This document shows positions 1-9,045 of a DNA stretch of 64,000 bases, one piece after another (the first letter of the stretch is position 1; each line of letters begins with the position of its first letter). The stretch is taken from the NCBI GenBank assembly GCA_036746235.1, contig DAIOEN010000013.1, positions 1-64,000 on the forward strand. Direction: 5' to 3'. The notes below the pieces were generated by a model. That model was given only the letters and a program-made list of their open reading frames with translations, was not told where the DNA came from and ran no database searches. Source of the DNA: CALARM01 sp036746235. GTDB lineage: Bacteria > Vulcanimicrobiota > SpSt-956 > JAKJGF01. A program made the translations under genes and the position numbers.

Positions 1-432
1 TATTATTCTACTTCTTTACAAAAATCCTCTTTCAGAATATTTCATAAAATCAAAAGTAAAAATTTTTTTTATATTCTTTAACTGGCTCAAGACAGTGAAC
101 CATATTATATAATTTTTTAAAAAATATCGTTCACTTAAGATATATAAAAATTTAAATAATTCATATTTTATGAAGAAAATTGATAATATCATGTTATTTT
201 TTTAAAATTATGTGTTTATTTTTTATAAATTTATCATTCACCATGATCATTCTTTTAAATCACTTGTATATATGTTCACAGCTATTGTATTTTATAAACA
301 CCTGTGATATATTATAAAGAACCAGAAAAAAAGTCGCTTCGGCGCATTTCCTGTATTTTTTCATGCTTTTTACCATGACCTTATTTTTACTTTTTTCTGT
401 AACTATTTTTCTTAAAGAAAGGGTGTTGTCTA
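1..432. other. AT-rich intergenic/leader region
   Basis: No gene is supported here. The stretch is very AT-rich with many T and A runs. A short GC patch near 332-345 contains CGC-TTCG-GCG, a weak UUCG-type hairpin. The last part carries the ribosome binding site (AAGAAAGGG, about 415-423) for the amylase-family gene. I see no convincing -35/-10 pair that I could defend among the many AT hexamers. Confidence 0.5.
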
Positions 433-2859
433 ATGATTACCAGTATTAACTATAAATCCGGTAAATCTATAATAAACATGCGAAATAATTCATCCATGTA
501 TCCTTCTGATGTATCTCTTCCCGAGCCGAAGGATACATTAATTCACAGAGTGGTCATACCTGAATCTAATATCATTCAGAATATGAAATTATATAATCCT
601 TCTTCGAATGAAGTAAAAGAAAGCAACATATCTGAAAGATCGGCAAATTACATAAATGACGGAATAGATTCCGTATTAAAAGGTCTTTACAGTGCAATCG
701 GAGGAGTAACAGGTTATATGGCAGGCGGCTTAATGGCCAGTATAATAAAACCTTCGGTTTTCAATATGACGTCGATGAAGAAAAAACTGAAAAATAAATG
801 GGAAGCTTTCAAAGGTTCACATTTACATAAAAAAGACGAAAGATCCGGTAAAAAGCTTTCACCTCTTGCAACGGGACAGTTAAAAGCTGCAAATATTACC
901 GGGAATATGGTTCGTGCTTATGACGGTTACGACAGTTCCCGTGATATATTTGCACTTTATTCGGAAGAAGGACGGAGGACTGAAAATTATACTTTTCAGT
1001 TAGAAGTGGCAAATCTGAGGGACGGTGCCGAACATGGACATTTAGACTCTTATTTTTTACTGAACTGGGGAGATAAAAAAGGTAATGAAAAACTGCCTTT
1101 TGAACTGGTAAACAATAAACCGTCAGAATCATGGAAGGTTGCCGTAAAAATAGATAAAAACGGTAAGGGAGAAGTACTTAACAGTAAAGGAGAGATGGCT
1201 GAAATATCTGAAAATATCTATCATTCCACCGAATATAGCAATGTAGAATTTCAACTCGATAAAAAAATAATGAGAGAAATGGGATGGAAAGACGGAGAAA
1301 CTTTACATATTCAGGCTTTTACAGCAAAAGACGGGGAAACAGAAGTATCGGATACTATTACTGATTCGACAGATGTAAAAGGTTCCCCTGAAATGCTGAA
1401 AAACATCTTCAGATGGGACGGCAAAGTCATTTATTATGCGGTAACAGACAGGTTTTACGACGGAGATAAAACCAATAATGAAGGAATTGATTTAAAAGAT
1501 AAAGAGAAATTTCATGGAGGAGACTGGCAGGGCATAATAGACAAACTGGATTATTTAAAAGATCTGGGAGTAAACTGTGTGTGGGTATCATGCCCCTATT
1601 TAAATGACAGAGGCTTTTTCGGCAAAGACGGTTTTCATGGTTACTGGCCGCAGGATTTCTATAAAACAGAACCACATTTCGGTGATATGGATAAACTGCG
1701 GGAACTGTGCGACAGAGCCCATGAAAAAGACATAAAAATAATGCTTGACGTAGTGGTAAATCACACAGGTTACAATCATCCTTTTGTTGAGGATCTGGCT
1801 CACTCGGACTGGTATCATAAAAAGGGAGACATAAAAGGATACAGCGAGTATCATATGGTAAACGGTTCCCTTGCAGGTCTGCCTGACCTGGCACAGGAAA
1901 ATCCTGATGTTAAAAGATATCTTATAGATGCCCATGAATGGTGGATAAAGCAGGCCGATATAGACGGATTCCGAGTGGATGCCGCAAGGCATGTACCGGA
2001 AGAATTTCTTCAGGAATTCAATGAAGCACTTCATGAGAAAAAAGAAAATTTTTATACAGTAGGAGAAGCTTTCTGGCGTGATCCGAATTTCATAGCAGGT
2101 CTGCAGAACAGAGGTCTTGATGCGATGTTTGATTTCCCTATGACTTTTGCCATAAGAAATGTATTTGCCAGTAAAAACGATGATAGTTTCTGGAAGAGAC
2201 TGAAATTCGCAGCAGATCATTTCAGAGAACATCCCGGCGATGCCATAGAAAAAATACTCAGGAAAAGCGATCCCGGCATGAAACTTCTTTCAGAGGCCAT
2301 GAAAAATGATCGTTATTATGATAATCCTAAAAAACTGGGAACTATGATAGACAATCATGACATGAGCAGGTTTATGGCTGAATGCGGCGGTGATTCCGCC
2401 ATGCTTGAGATGGCTCTTTCTTTCCTGATGTCTGCCAGAGGTGTGCCATGTATATATTACGGAACAGAGGCCGGTCTTGACGGAGCATCTGACGATAATA
2501 GAAAAGATATGCCATGGGGGCAGAATCCGTCACTTACGGAAAAGGTCCGCAAAATGACAGAAGCCAGAAATTCTTCCGTTGCTTTACAGTACGGCACACA
2601 GATAGAACTTAAAGCGACTCATGATGTTTATGCCCATGTAAGAATGAGGCCGGATGAGGAAGTAATCTGTGTTTTCAATAACGGCAGGGAAACCGGAGAG
2701 ATTGAAATTCCTCTGGAAAAGAACTCTCAAATTATGAAAGGCAATATTCTGGAAGATTTGATTTCCGGAAATAAAATAACAGCAGATGAAAAAACCGTTA
2801 AAGTAACTCTTCCTCCCGGAGGCTATGCCTATTACCAGTGGCACAGGGACAGGGATTAA
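433..2859 (+). CDS. GH13 alpha-amylase-family glycoside hydrolase with unusual N-terminal extension
   Basis: 808 residues. The GH13 barrel begins near residue 328 (WDGKVIYYAVTDRFYDGD) and all catalytic motifs are intact: DVVVNH 439-444, DGFRVDAARH from 511 with nucleophile D516, GEAFW 544-548 with acid/base E545, and NHD 641-643 with D643. It should hydrolyse or transfer alpha-glucans; the exact specificity cannot be read. About 320 residues precede the barrel: a low-complexity start, a Gly/Ala-rich hydrophobic stretch near residues 80-105 that could insert in or pack against membrane, and a beta-rich segment (about 180-320) that may be a carbohydrate-binding or glucodextranase-type domain (tentative). 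There is no classical signal peptide, so location is uncertain. Start chosen for AAGAAAGGG upstream; an in-frame ATG at 478 is the alternative. The stop lies in a short repeat tract. Confidence 0.9.
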   Translation: MITSINYKSGKSIINMRNNSSMYPSDVSLPEPKDTLIHRVVIPESNIIQNMKLYNPSSNEVKESNISERSANYINDGIDSVLKGLYSAIGGVTGYMAGGLMASIIKPSVFNMTSMKKKLKNKWEAFKGSHLHKKDERSGKKLSPLATGQLKAANITGNMVRAYDGYDSSRDIFALYSEEGRRTENYTFQLEVANLRDGAEHGHLDSYFLLNWGDKKGNEKLPFELVNNKPSESWKVAVKIDKNGKGEVLNSKGEMAEISENIYHSTEYSNVEFQLDKKIMREMGWKDGETLHIQAFTAKDGETEVSDTITDSTDVKGSPEMLKNIFRWDGKVIYYAVTDRFYDGDKTNNEGIDLKDKEKFHGGDWQGIIDKLDYLKDLGVNCVWVSCPYLNDRGFFGKDGFHGYWPQDFYKTEPHFGDMDKLRELCDRAHEKDIKIMLDVVVNHTGYNHPFVEDLAHSDWYHKKGDIKGYSEYHMVNGSLAGLPDLAQENPDVKRYLIDAHEWWIKQADIDGFRVDAARHVPEEFLQEFNEALHEKKENFYTVGEAFWRDPNFIAGLQNRGLDAMFDFPMTFAIRNVFASKNDDSFWKRLKFAADHFREHPGDAIEKILRKSDPGMKLLSEAMKNDRYYDNPKKLGTMIDNHDMSRFMAECGGDSAMLEMALSFLMSARGVPCIYYGTEAGLDGASDDNRKDMPWGQNPSLTEKVRKMTEARNSSVALQYGTQIELKATHDVYAHVRMRPDEEVICVFNNGRETGEIEIPLEKNSQIMKGNILEDLISGNKITADEKTVKVTLPPGGYAYYQWHRDRD

Positions 2860-2965
2860 TAGGGACGGTGATTAATAGGATAGAGGGATTAACAGGATAG
2901 GGAAAGTGAGAATCGTGGTGGTGACAGGTGGCAGGTTACGCGTTACCCGTCACCTGTCACGGTAA
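2853..2965. repeat. GGATTAA tandem tract followed by hairpin
   Basis: Imperfect tandem units of GGGATTAATA / GGATTAACA begin inside the last codons of the amylase-family gene and supply its TAA stop. They are followed by GAATCGTGG and a hairpin with perfect 10-nt arms GTGACAGGTG (2921-2930) and CACCTGTCAC (2951-2960). The loop contains GTTACGC/GTTACCC heptamers of the type seen elsewhere in the window. The hairpin may also end transcription, but no U-tract follows. Confidence 0.7.
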
Positions 2966-2996
2966 TGACTATCCGGTATTAAAATAGGAGGTACAT

Positions 2997-4100
2997 ATGT
3001 CTGAATCATATAAAGAAATATCGTCACAGGAAGTGGGAAATCTATCATATCTAAAAAGTAAAGGATTGTTTTTATACAGCCAGAGAACATACAATGAAGC
3101 CATTGAATGTTTTAGCATGGTTCTGGTCCTTGATCCGAAGGATATTACTGCTCTTATTCATAAAGGTAATATCCTGTTTATCCAGGAAAGATATTCACAG
3201 GCTCTCGAATGTTATAACAGGGTTCTATCAATAATGCCGGGCCACATTCAGACCTGGAACAATAAAGGCATGATTCTGAGCAACCTCGCACGTTATGCAG
3301 AAGCCATTGAGTGTTTTGATAAAATACTATCGGAACTTGACCCTGATTATATATCTGCACTGAATAATAAAGGCCTTGTATTATATAACAGAAAACAATA
3401 TCAGGAAGCTCTTGTGTGCTTTGATAAAATTTTAGAAAAAAATCCGTCAGATTTTAAAGCTCTCAGCAATAAAGGACTGGCACTATCAGGCATGAAAAGA
3501 TATGCAGAGGCTCTTGACTATTTCGACAGAGCCTTACTCGTTGACCCGTCATGCCCCCATATATGGAATAATAAAGGTATTATTTCAGGAGAACTGGGAG
3601 AATACGATAAAGCTGTAGAATATTTTAACAAAGGACTGGAACTGGCTCCTTATAATATTAATATTCTCTATAACATGGGTATTGCATTTTACAAACAGAA
3701 ACAGTATGATAAAGCTCTGGGCTTTTACAGTAAAGCACTGAATATAAATCCCGGTTACAGTAAAATATGGGTAAACATGGGAATAGCCATGAGTAAACAA
3801 TGGAAATATACTGATGCCCTGGAATGTTTCACAAGGGCAACAGAATGTGATAAAGATAATGTAAATGCATGGTATAATAAAGGTCTTGCTTTAATTAATT
3901 TACGAAACTATAATGAAGCAATAGAATCCTTTGATAAAGCCCTGGCTCTGAAACCTTCTGATGGTATGGCCTGGTATGCCAGAGGTAAAGCAATGTTTCT
4001 GGAAGAAAACCTGGCAGACCATCAGGAAGAGGTCGGAAGGATAGCGGAATTTATATTCAGAGATAAATTCAGTCTCTCGGAAAGCAACATGGATAATTAA
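2997..4100 (+). CDS. cytoplasmic TPR-repeat protein
   Basis: 367 residues, almost entirely about nine tandem 34-residue tetratricopeptide repeats (units of the type AWYNKGLALINLRNYNEAIE). No signal peptide or membrane segment, so it is predicted to be a cytoplasmic protein-protein scaffold. The last ~35 residues are acidic/helical and not TPR. A strong AGGAGG lies seven bases before ATG. It is the first gene of a plus-strand run (2997-8310) and its stop is two bases before the next start, suggesting co-translation with the PAS protein. Function beyond scaffolding cannot be inferred. Confidence 0.85.
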   Translation: MSESYKEISSQEVGNLSYLKSKGLFLYSQRTYNEAIECFSMVLVLDPKDITALIHKGNILFIQERYSQALECYNRVLSIMPGHIQTWNNKGMILSNLARYAEAIECFDKILSELDPDYISALNNKGLVLYNRKQYQEALVCFDKILEKNPSDFKALSNKGLALSGMKRYAEALDYFDRALLVDPSCPHIWNNKGIISGELGEYDKAVEYFNKGLELAPYNINILYNMGIAFYKQKQYDKALGFYSKALNINPGYSKIWVNMGIAMSKQWKYTDALECFTRATECDKDNVNAWYNKGLALINLRNYNEAIESFDKALALKPSDGMAWYARGKAMFLEENLADHQEEVGRIAEFIFRDKFSLSESNMDN

Positions 4101-4102
4101 TT

Positions 4103-5137
4103 ATGGAAAACTATCAGTATCATCCCGGTGCTATTATTCACTACATGTATACTGTCAATCTGAAGGACGGCAATCCTATTGAAACAATCCACCATGGCCC
4201 TACATGTTTTCTGGTTACAGGTTATAAGGATGAAGAATTTAAAAATAATTCCTATCTCTGGATAGACATGGTTCATGAAGAAGATAAAGCCCTGGTGAAA
4301 GGTCATGTTCAGAAGATTCTTGAAGGGATAGAAGTAGAACCGATTGAACATAGAATCATCAGAAAAGACATGACTGTACGATGGGTCAGGAATACCCCTG
4401 TCCTTCATTATGACAGTCAGAGGAAACTGATTTCTTATGACGGAGTCGTTCAGGATATTACTTACATAAAAGAATCAGGTACATCTCTTCAGAAACTTCA
4501 TGACAATTTAAAGGTAAGAGTGGAAAAACTTACCGGAGAACTGGTAAAAACCAACGGGTTTCTAGCGAGAGAGATTAAAGAACGTATAAGGCTTGAGAAA
4601 AAGCTCATGGAAATTCACAGGATGGAAACAATTGGTAAATGTGCCGTAAGTATCGTTCATAATTTAAATAATTTTCTCGAAACTATTATTATTTATATAG
4701 GCTTAATAGAACAGGAAATATCCAAAGAGCCAAGAGTGGAAAGCAAACTGGAAGAAATAGCAAAGATGTGTAACTATTCGAAAGAGCTGTTAAAGCAAAT
4801 CAGTAATCTACAGACAAACCAGGAGACATTAACCAATGATTTTATAAATAGAGAAAACCTGAATCTGCAGAAGCTATATAACCCTTTTACAGAGGATTCT
4901 ATAGATCAGTTTATAAAAGAATGCTGTATTATTGAAAAAGGCAATAAAACAACAGCAAAGCATCTTTATGAAACCTACAGAAAATGGGGAGAGAAAAATA
5001 AAAAAGAAATTATCAGCCAGAGAGCTATGGGTTTACAACTCACAGACAGAGGTTTTATAAAAAGAAGAATCTCTTCGGGAGATACAAGAGGCAGATTTTT
5101 CTATGAGAATATCGGTATAAAAGTGAAGGATGAATAA
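4103..5137 (+). CDS. PAS - H-box helical pair - phage-primase-type winged-helix fusion
   Basis: 344 residues. Residues about 1-120 form a PAS/PAC domain ending in ISYDGVVQDIT. Residues 125-170 are a likely coiled coil. Residues 171-240 resemble a histidine-kinase dimerisation helix pair with an H-box (VSIVHNLNNFLE, H186), but no HATPase N/G1/G2 boxes follow. Instead residues about 265-340 (FIKECC, LYETYRKW, ISQRAMGLQL, DRGFIKRR) match the winged-helix domain found at the C-terminus of P4/D5-type phage primases, normally after a helicase domain that is absent here. I infer a signal-sensing DNA-binding protein, or a non-catalytic partner of a kinase. Spacing (2 nt after the TPR gene) suggests translational coupling; its own ribosome site is weak. 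The domain combination is unusual. Confidence 0.7.
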   Translation: MENYQYHPGAIIHYMYTVNLKDGNPIETIHHGPTCFLVTGYKDEEFKNNSYLWIDMVHEEDKALVKGHVQKILEGIEVEPIEHRIIRKDMTVRWVRNTPVLHYDSQRKLISYDGVVQDITYIKESGTSLQKLHDNLKVRVEKLTGELVKTNGFLAREIKERIRLEKKLMEIHRMETIGKCAVSIVHNLNNFLETIIIYIGLIEQEISKEPRVESKLEEIAKMCNYSKELLKQISNLQTNQETLTNDFINRENLNLQKLYNPFTEDSIDQFIKECCIIEKGNKTTAKHLYETYRKWGEKNKKEIISQRAMGLQLTDRGFIKRRISSGDTRGRFFYENIGIKVKDE

Positions 5138-5289
5138 TTTCTCTGTCTCATCTGCACATTAATTTACAGATATATTGCCTTTATGGCTCCTCCATTATAT
5201 AATAAGTAAAGTGAACAGTGAAAAGAATAAAACATTACTCACTTTTCACTTTTCACTTTTCACTTTTCAAAAACTTGAGGCTTATAACT
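5138..5289. repeat. TCACTTT heptamer array in leader of isomerase-like gene
   Basis: At 5239-5266 the heptamer TCACTTT (reverse GTGAAAA... phase) occurs four times in a row. The upstream bases 5215-5225 contain AGTGAAAAG in the opposite sense, so the leader RNA could fold into a hairpin. An open frame runs through the array from a GTG at 5218, but the array is intergenic at other loci, so translation probably starts after it at 5290. Confidence 0.8.
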
Positions 5290-6510
5290 ATGCTTTATAT
5301 ATACCCTGTATCTTCACCTATCTGTCAGAACAGAAATAAAATAATAGAATCTTTGACAGAAAAATTTCAAGCAAAAAATATAGACTTTAAATTACTTAAT
5401 GACATCTATAAAAGATCAAATCCATTTGCTTTTTTAATCCTCACAGGAGGTTCGGAACATGAAGTAGTCAGCAATATCACACATATAGAAGATCCTGTCC
5501 TCCTGATTGCCCATCCGGAAGAGAACTCCTTTCCTGCTTCTCTCGAAATACTTGCAAAACTTTCTCAAATGAATAGAAAAGGTAAAATCATTCTCGTGAA
5601 TGAAAAAGAAAATACCTTCGAAGATTTAAAGAATACTATAAAAATAATGGAAACAGCAGAAAAACTTAAACATTCAAGAACAGGTTTAATAGGAAACCCT
5701 TCACAATGGCTTGTAGCAAGTTCTCCTGACAGTAATACAATTACCCGGGCATGGGGGCCTGAAATCATTAAAATATCTGTAAAGGAACTAATTGAAGAAA
5801 CAGAACAGATTGCCGATAAAGAAGCCGAACATTATGCAGAAGAATTCTTCAGAAAAGGGGAAAAAACCATTGAGCCTGATATGAAAGAAATTCTAAAAGC
5901 AGTAAAGGTATATATAGGTACAAAAAAAATTGTAGAAAGATATAATCTCCAGTCTATTACAATGGAATGTTTTAAACTGCTCAATGATTTACATAGTACA
6001 GGCTGTTATGCCATGTCCAGGTTAAATGACGAAGGAATTATTGCAGGCTGTGAAGGAGATCTTCCCGGAACTCTTACAATGGTCTGGATGTATCATCTTA
6101 CAGGTGAAATACCTTTCATGGCAAATCCTCAGGATATTGACATGGATAATAATATACTCTGGATAGCCCACTGCACCATAGCAAGAAAACTCCTGAAAAG
6201 TTATATTATAAGATCACACTTTGAATCTTCCATAGGAGTTGCTCTTCAGGGAAAAATTAAAAAGGGGCCTGTAACACTGGGACGTATAGGAGGAGAAGAT
6301 TTAAAGAAGGTCTCTCTTACAAACGGCAAAATCATAGCCTGTGAAGTAAATGAAAAGCGATGCCGCACACAGCTTAAATTAAAACTTGAAGACAGTGTAA
6401 AATATTTCCTGAAAAATCCTCTTGCCAACCATCATATAATGATAAGAGGACACCATGCATCTCTGCTGACAGAATATTATAATTTTATAGTTCAGAAGCA
6501 GGAGATTTAG
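5290..6510 (+). CDS. L-fucose/L-arabinose isomerase-fold family protein
   Basis: 406 residues. The C-terminal half (ECFKLLNDLHSTGCYAMS, CEGDLPGTLTMVWMYHLTG, ANPQDID, IAHCTIARK, ending in IRGHHASLLTEY) follows the pattern of the FucI/AraA-like family of metal-dependent sugar isomerases. The N-terminal part is an alternating beta/alpha Rossmann-like region (LILTGGSEHEV, VLLIAHPEENS). It may convert or bind a deoxy-sugar; substrate is unknown, and many family members lack demonstrated isomerase activity. Start at ATG 5290 chosen because TGAGG lies ten bases upstream and because the longer GTG frame translates a heptamer repeat array. It ends six bases before the FHA-TPR gene, which takes its ribosome site (AGGAG) from this gene's last codons. 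Confidence 0.7.
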   Translation: MLYIYPVSSPICQNRNKIIESLTEKFQAKNIDFKLLNDIYKRSNPFAFLILTGGSEHEVVSNITHIEDPVLLIAHPEENSFPASLEILAKLSQMNRKGKIILVNEKENTFEDLKNTIKIMETAEKLKHSRTGLIGNPSQWLVASSPDSNTITRAWGPEIIKISVKELIEETEQIADKEAEHYAEEFFRKGEKTIEPDMKEILKAVKVYIGTKKIVERYNLQSITMECFKLLNDLHSTGCYAMSRLNDEGIIAGCEGDLPGTLTMVWMYHLTGEIPFMANPQDIDMDNNILWIAHCTIARKLLKSYIIRSHFESSIGVALQGKIKKGPVTLGRIGGEDLKKVSLTNGKIIACEVNEKRCRTQLKLKLEDSVKYFLKNPLANHHIMIRGHHASLLTEYYNFIVQKQEI

Positions 6511-6516
6511 ATATTT

Positions 6517-8310
6517 ATGGCTGCAGAGCTCATATATGAAAAAGATGGAACCGGCCAGATTTCTTTTCCTCTGGATAAAGATTGTATTACCATTGGCCGT
6601 TCCCATTCAAATGACCTCCTTGTAGATGACCCCCGTGCATCAGGCAAACATGCCAGACTCATAAAAGAAGGTGACTATTATTTTCTTGAAGATCTGGGAA
6701 GTTCCAATAAAACTTTCATTAATGAAACGGAGGTAACGTCACGGATAAAACTATCCCATGAAGATACAATAAGAATCGGTCATACCGTATTTACTTATAT
6801 AGATCCGGGGAGACAGGCCACTCTCCTCCTTTCCGGAATAAAACAGAAAAGTGCAAATTTAGGTGCTGTAAAAAAAAGACATGGACAGGGTGCACTTCAG
6901 AAAAATATAATAATTATAGGAACCATTATTCTCATTATTGCCTTTTCCATATATTGTTTTTACGGAGGTATTTTTCAGCAGCTCACCATCGATAAACACT
7001 TAAAAAATGCCGACGATTACTTCGAAGATAAACATTATGACAGAGCTATGGACGAATATAACAATGTACTGAAGATAGATAAAGAGAATAGAAAAGCTTT
7101 CAGAGGGCTGGCCAATTGCTACAGAGAACAGTTCAATTACAGAGACGCCATAAAATATTACGGGAAAGTTATAAAAACAGGTAATACAGACGAATACTAT
7201 CTGGAAACATGTAATGATAAAGGCAATACATATCTTCTTTATAATGATTACAGAGAAGCGGCGAAAGCCTATAAAACAGTCAGGGATGCAAAGAACGACA
7301 ATCCGGACAATAAAAGCATATCTGACATATATGCAGATACACTTGTAGGTCTCGGGAAAATCGATGTAATCAATCATAAATATAAAGATGCAGGTAATAA
7401 ATACAAAGATGCCCTTGATATAGATGATAAAAATATCGATGCTTTACTTGCCCTTGGTTCCCTTTATCTGGAAAGAGGAAAATATGAAGATTCCATGCAT
7501 TATTTCAGCACAGTTAACGGCGCAGATCCTGATAATACCGATGCTTCTATCGGTATAGCTTCCATATATAAAAAACAGGGTAATTATGACAGAGCTGTCG
7601 AACTCTACGATGATCTTATAAAAGATCACCGTGACATTGCAGAAGCCTATGCAGAGAAGGCAGATCTTTACAGACTGAAAGAAGATTATAAAAAAGCCCT
7701 TTCCGTTTTACAGGAAGGAGAAAAGCAGAATAAAAACAACCCTGTCATTTATATAACAGGAAGTCAGGTTTATTATGATAAAGGCGATTATTCCCTGGCT
7801 CTCGACAAAGCGGACAGAGCTCTTAAGATCCATGATAATTGCCTGAAAGCAAAGAATTTAAAAGGAAATGTTTTTACAGAACAGGGCAAAACAGATAAAG
7901 CAATTAAAATATATAAAGAGGTTCTGGAGAAAGATCGGGAAAATTTTGACTCTAATAAAGGACTGGGGAAGGCATATTTAAAAAACAAAACATATGATAA
8001 ATCTCTCACATATCTGAAAAAAGCAAAAGATATAAACCCTCTGGACAGAGAGCTTTATCTGGGTATTGGAGATATATATTATATAAAAAAAGACTATGAT
8101 AAAGCAATCGAATATTACAAACCGGCTTTCGGCCTGAAGGAGGATGATGCGGATCTGTGCTGTAAAATCGGCGACTGTTACAAAAATCTGGGAGATATCA
8201 GGAACTCATTACAGTGGTATCAAATTGCCCTGAGTAAAGACAATGACTGTGAAAAAGCAAGAGAAGAGTTAAAAAATCTTCCCTCCGGTTCTCCCTTTGA
8301 CTCATGGTGA
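6517..8310 (+). CDS. FHA - transmembrane - TPR protein (single FHA)
   Basis: 597 residues. Residues 1-95 form a forkhead-associated domain with the phosphothreonine-site residues in order: GRS (about 27-29), SGKHAR (42-47) and SSNKTFIN (62-69). A single membrane helix lies near 128-150 (IIIIGTIILIIAFSIYCFYG), then about 12 TPR units to the C-terminus. By positive-inside topology the FHA domain is cytoplasmic and the TPRs extracytoplasmic. The protein is a shorter paralogue of the double-FHA protein at 15675-18119 and probably reads the output of the neighbouring Ser/Thr kinases (inference). AGGAG 14 bases upstream sits in the previous gene, so it is translationally coupled to it. Confidence 0.88.
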   Translation: MAAELIYEKDGTGQISFPLDKDCITIGRSHSNDLLVDDPRASGKHARLIKEGDYYFLEDLGSSNKTFINETEVTSRIKLSHEDTIRIGHTVFTYIDPGRQATLLLSGIKQKSANLGAVKKRHGQGALQKNIIIIGTIILIIAFSIYCFYGGIFQQLTIDKHLKNADDYFEDKHYDRAMDEYNNVLKIDKENRKAFRGLANCYREQFNYRDAIKYYGKVIKTGNTDEYYLETCNDKGNTYLLYNDYREAAKAYKTVRDAKNDNPDNKSISDIYADTLVGLGKIDVINHKYKDAGNKYKDALDIDDKNIDALLALGSLYLERGKYEDSMHYFSTVNGADPDNTDASIGIASIYKKQGNYDRAVELYDDLIKDHRDIAEAYAEKADLYRLKEDYKKALSVLQEGEKQNKNNPVIYITGSQVYYDKGDYSLALDKADRALKIHDNCLKAKNLKGNVFTEQGKTDKAIKIYKEVLEKDRENFDSNKGLGKAYLKNKTYDKSLTYLKKAKDINPLDRELYLGIGDIYYIKKDYDKAIEYYKPAFGLKEDDADLCCKIGDCYKNLGDIRNSLQWYQIALSKDNDCEKAREELKNLPSGSPFDSW

Positions 8311-8397
8311 AACAGAAAAGTTCTTTATAAAAAAGCAGGGTTAAATGAGTTTTTTATGGAATATATTATTTGAGTCACAATTTAAGGAGGGCTACTT

Positions 8398-8996
8398 ATG
8401 TCAAAGAAAAAAGAGGATGCCGGTAATGACGAAAAAGCAATCATAGACAGAGTAAAAACAGGAATAGACCAGGAGATAGAAAGACTGAAACAGTTAAAAA
8501 AAGATAAAAAGAATTTACTTGCCAAACTCAGAATTGTATTCCGTTCATGCCTGCTTTTAGCCATAAAAGACGGAGAAGTTTCCAGAGACGAACTGTTAAA
8601 AATGAATTATGACATTTTCAGAAAATATGGTATTGTAGACGAAGAAGTCAGGAAATACCTCCTCTTAATGAAAGATATATCTTTATCTTCCATAGAAGAA
8701 GACCTTAAAAATTATAAAATTGATAAAGAATTCTTAAAAGGNNNNNNNNNNNNNNNNNNNNNNNNNNNNNNNNNNNNNNNNNNNNNNNNNNNNNNNNNNN
8801 NNNNNNNNNNNNNNNNNNNNNNNNNNNNNNNNNNNNNNNNNCTTCCATAGAAGAAGACCTTAAAAATTATAAAATTGATAAAGAATTCTTAAAAGGAGTT
8901 TATAATGAATTATATTCTCTTGCCTGTGTGGACGGGAAATTTAAAACGAGTGAACAGGAGATTATAAGTAAAATTCATAACGTTTTCGGGCTTTAA
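8398..8996 (+). CDS. TerB-like small helical protein, interrupted by scaffold gap
   Basis: Starts after AAGGAGGG. The first 114 codons are clear: a charged N-terminus, then a helical core with LLLAIKDGEVSRDELLKM. The reading frame then enters 100 Ns. The 55 bases before the gap (8687-8741) recur exactly after it (8842-8896). If one copy and the Ns are removed the frame closes perfectly: FLKGVYNELYSLACVDG continues to a TAA at 8994, giving 147 residues. The two acidic helix starts (IKDGEVS and CVDGKFK) resemble the metal-binding repeat of the TerB/DjlA-N (TerB-like) fold. Role unknown; TerB-like proteins often accompany stress or signalling membrane complexes. It lies 87 bases after the FHA-TPR gene and may belong to that operon. 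Confidence 0.65.
8742..8841. other. 100-N assembly gap between overlapping contig ends
   Basis: Exactly 100 Ns are flanked by identical 55-bp sequences (8687-8741 and 8842-8896). Collapsing one copy with the gap restores an uninterrupted reading frame. This looks like a scaffold join of two contigs that overlap by 55 bp, not missing sequence or a biological duplication. Confidence 0.9.
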
Positions 8997-9005
8997 CTTA
9001 AAAAA

Positions 9006-9045
9006 GGCAGTTATCGGGGCAGTTACCTGCCCCTGTAACTGGCTA
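9006..9045. terminator. bidirectional terminator between convergent operons
   Basis: A hairpin, with arms GTTATCGGGGCAG and CTGCCCCTGTAAC around a TTAC loop and outer GGCAG/CTGGC pairs, sits between the TerB-like gene and the convergent TPR gene. A-tracts before it and a TTTTTT run shortly after it (9052-9057) provide U-rich tails for both strands. The minus-strand TPR gene's stop codon (9043-9045) touches its right edge. Confidence 0.7.

Noticed and set aside
5218..5289. Upstream extension of the isomerase-like gene (frame from GTG 5218)
   Set aside because: It translates a TCACTTT heptamer array that is intergenic at other loci; ATG 5290 has its own ribosome site.
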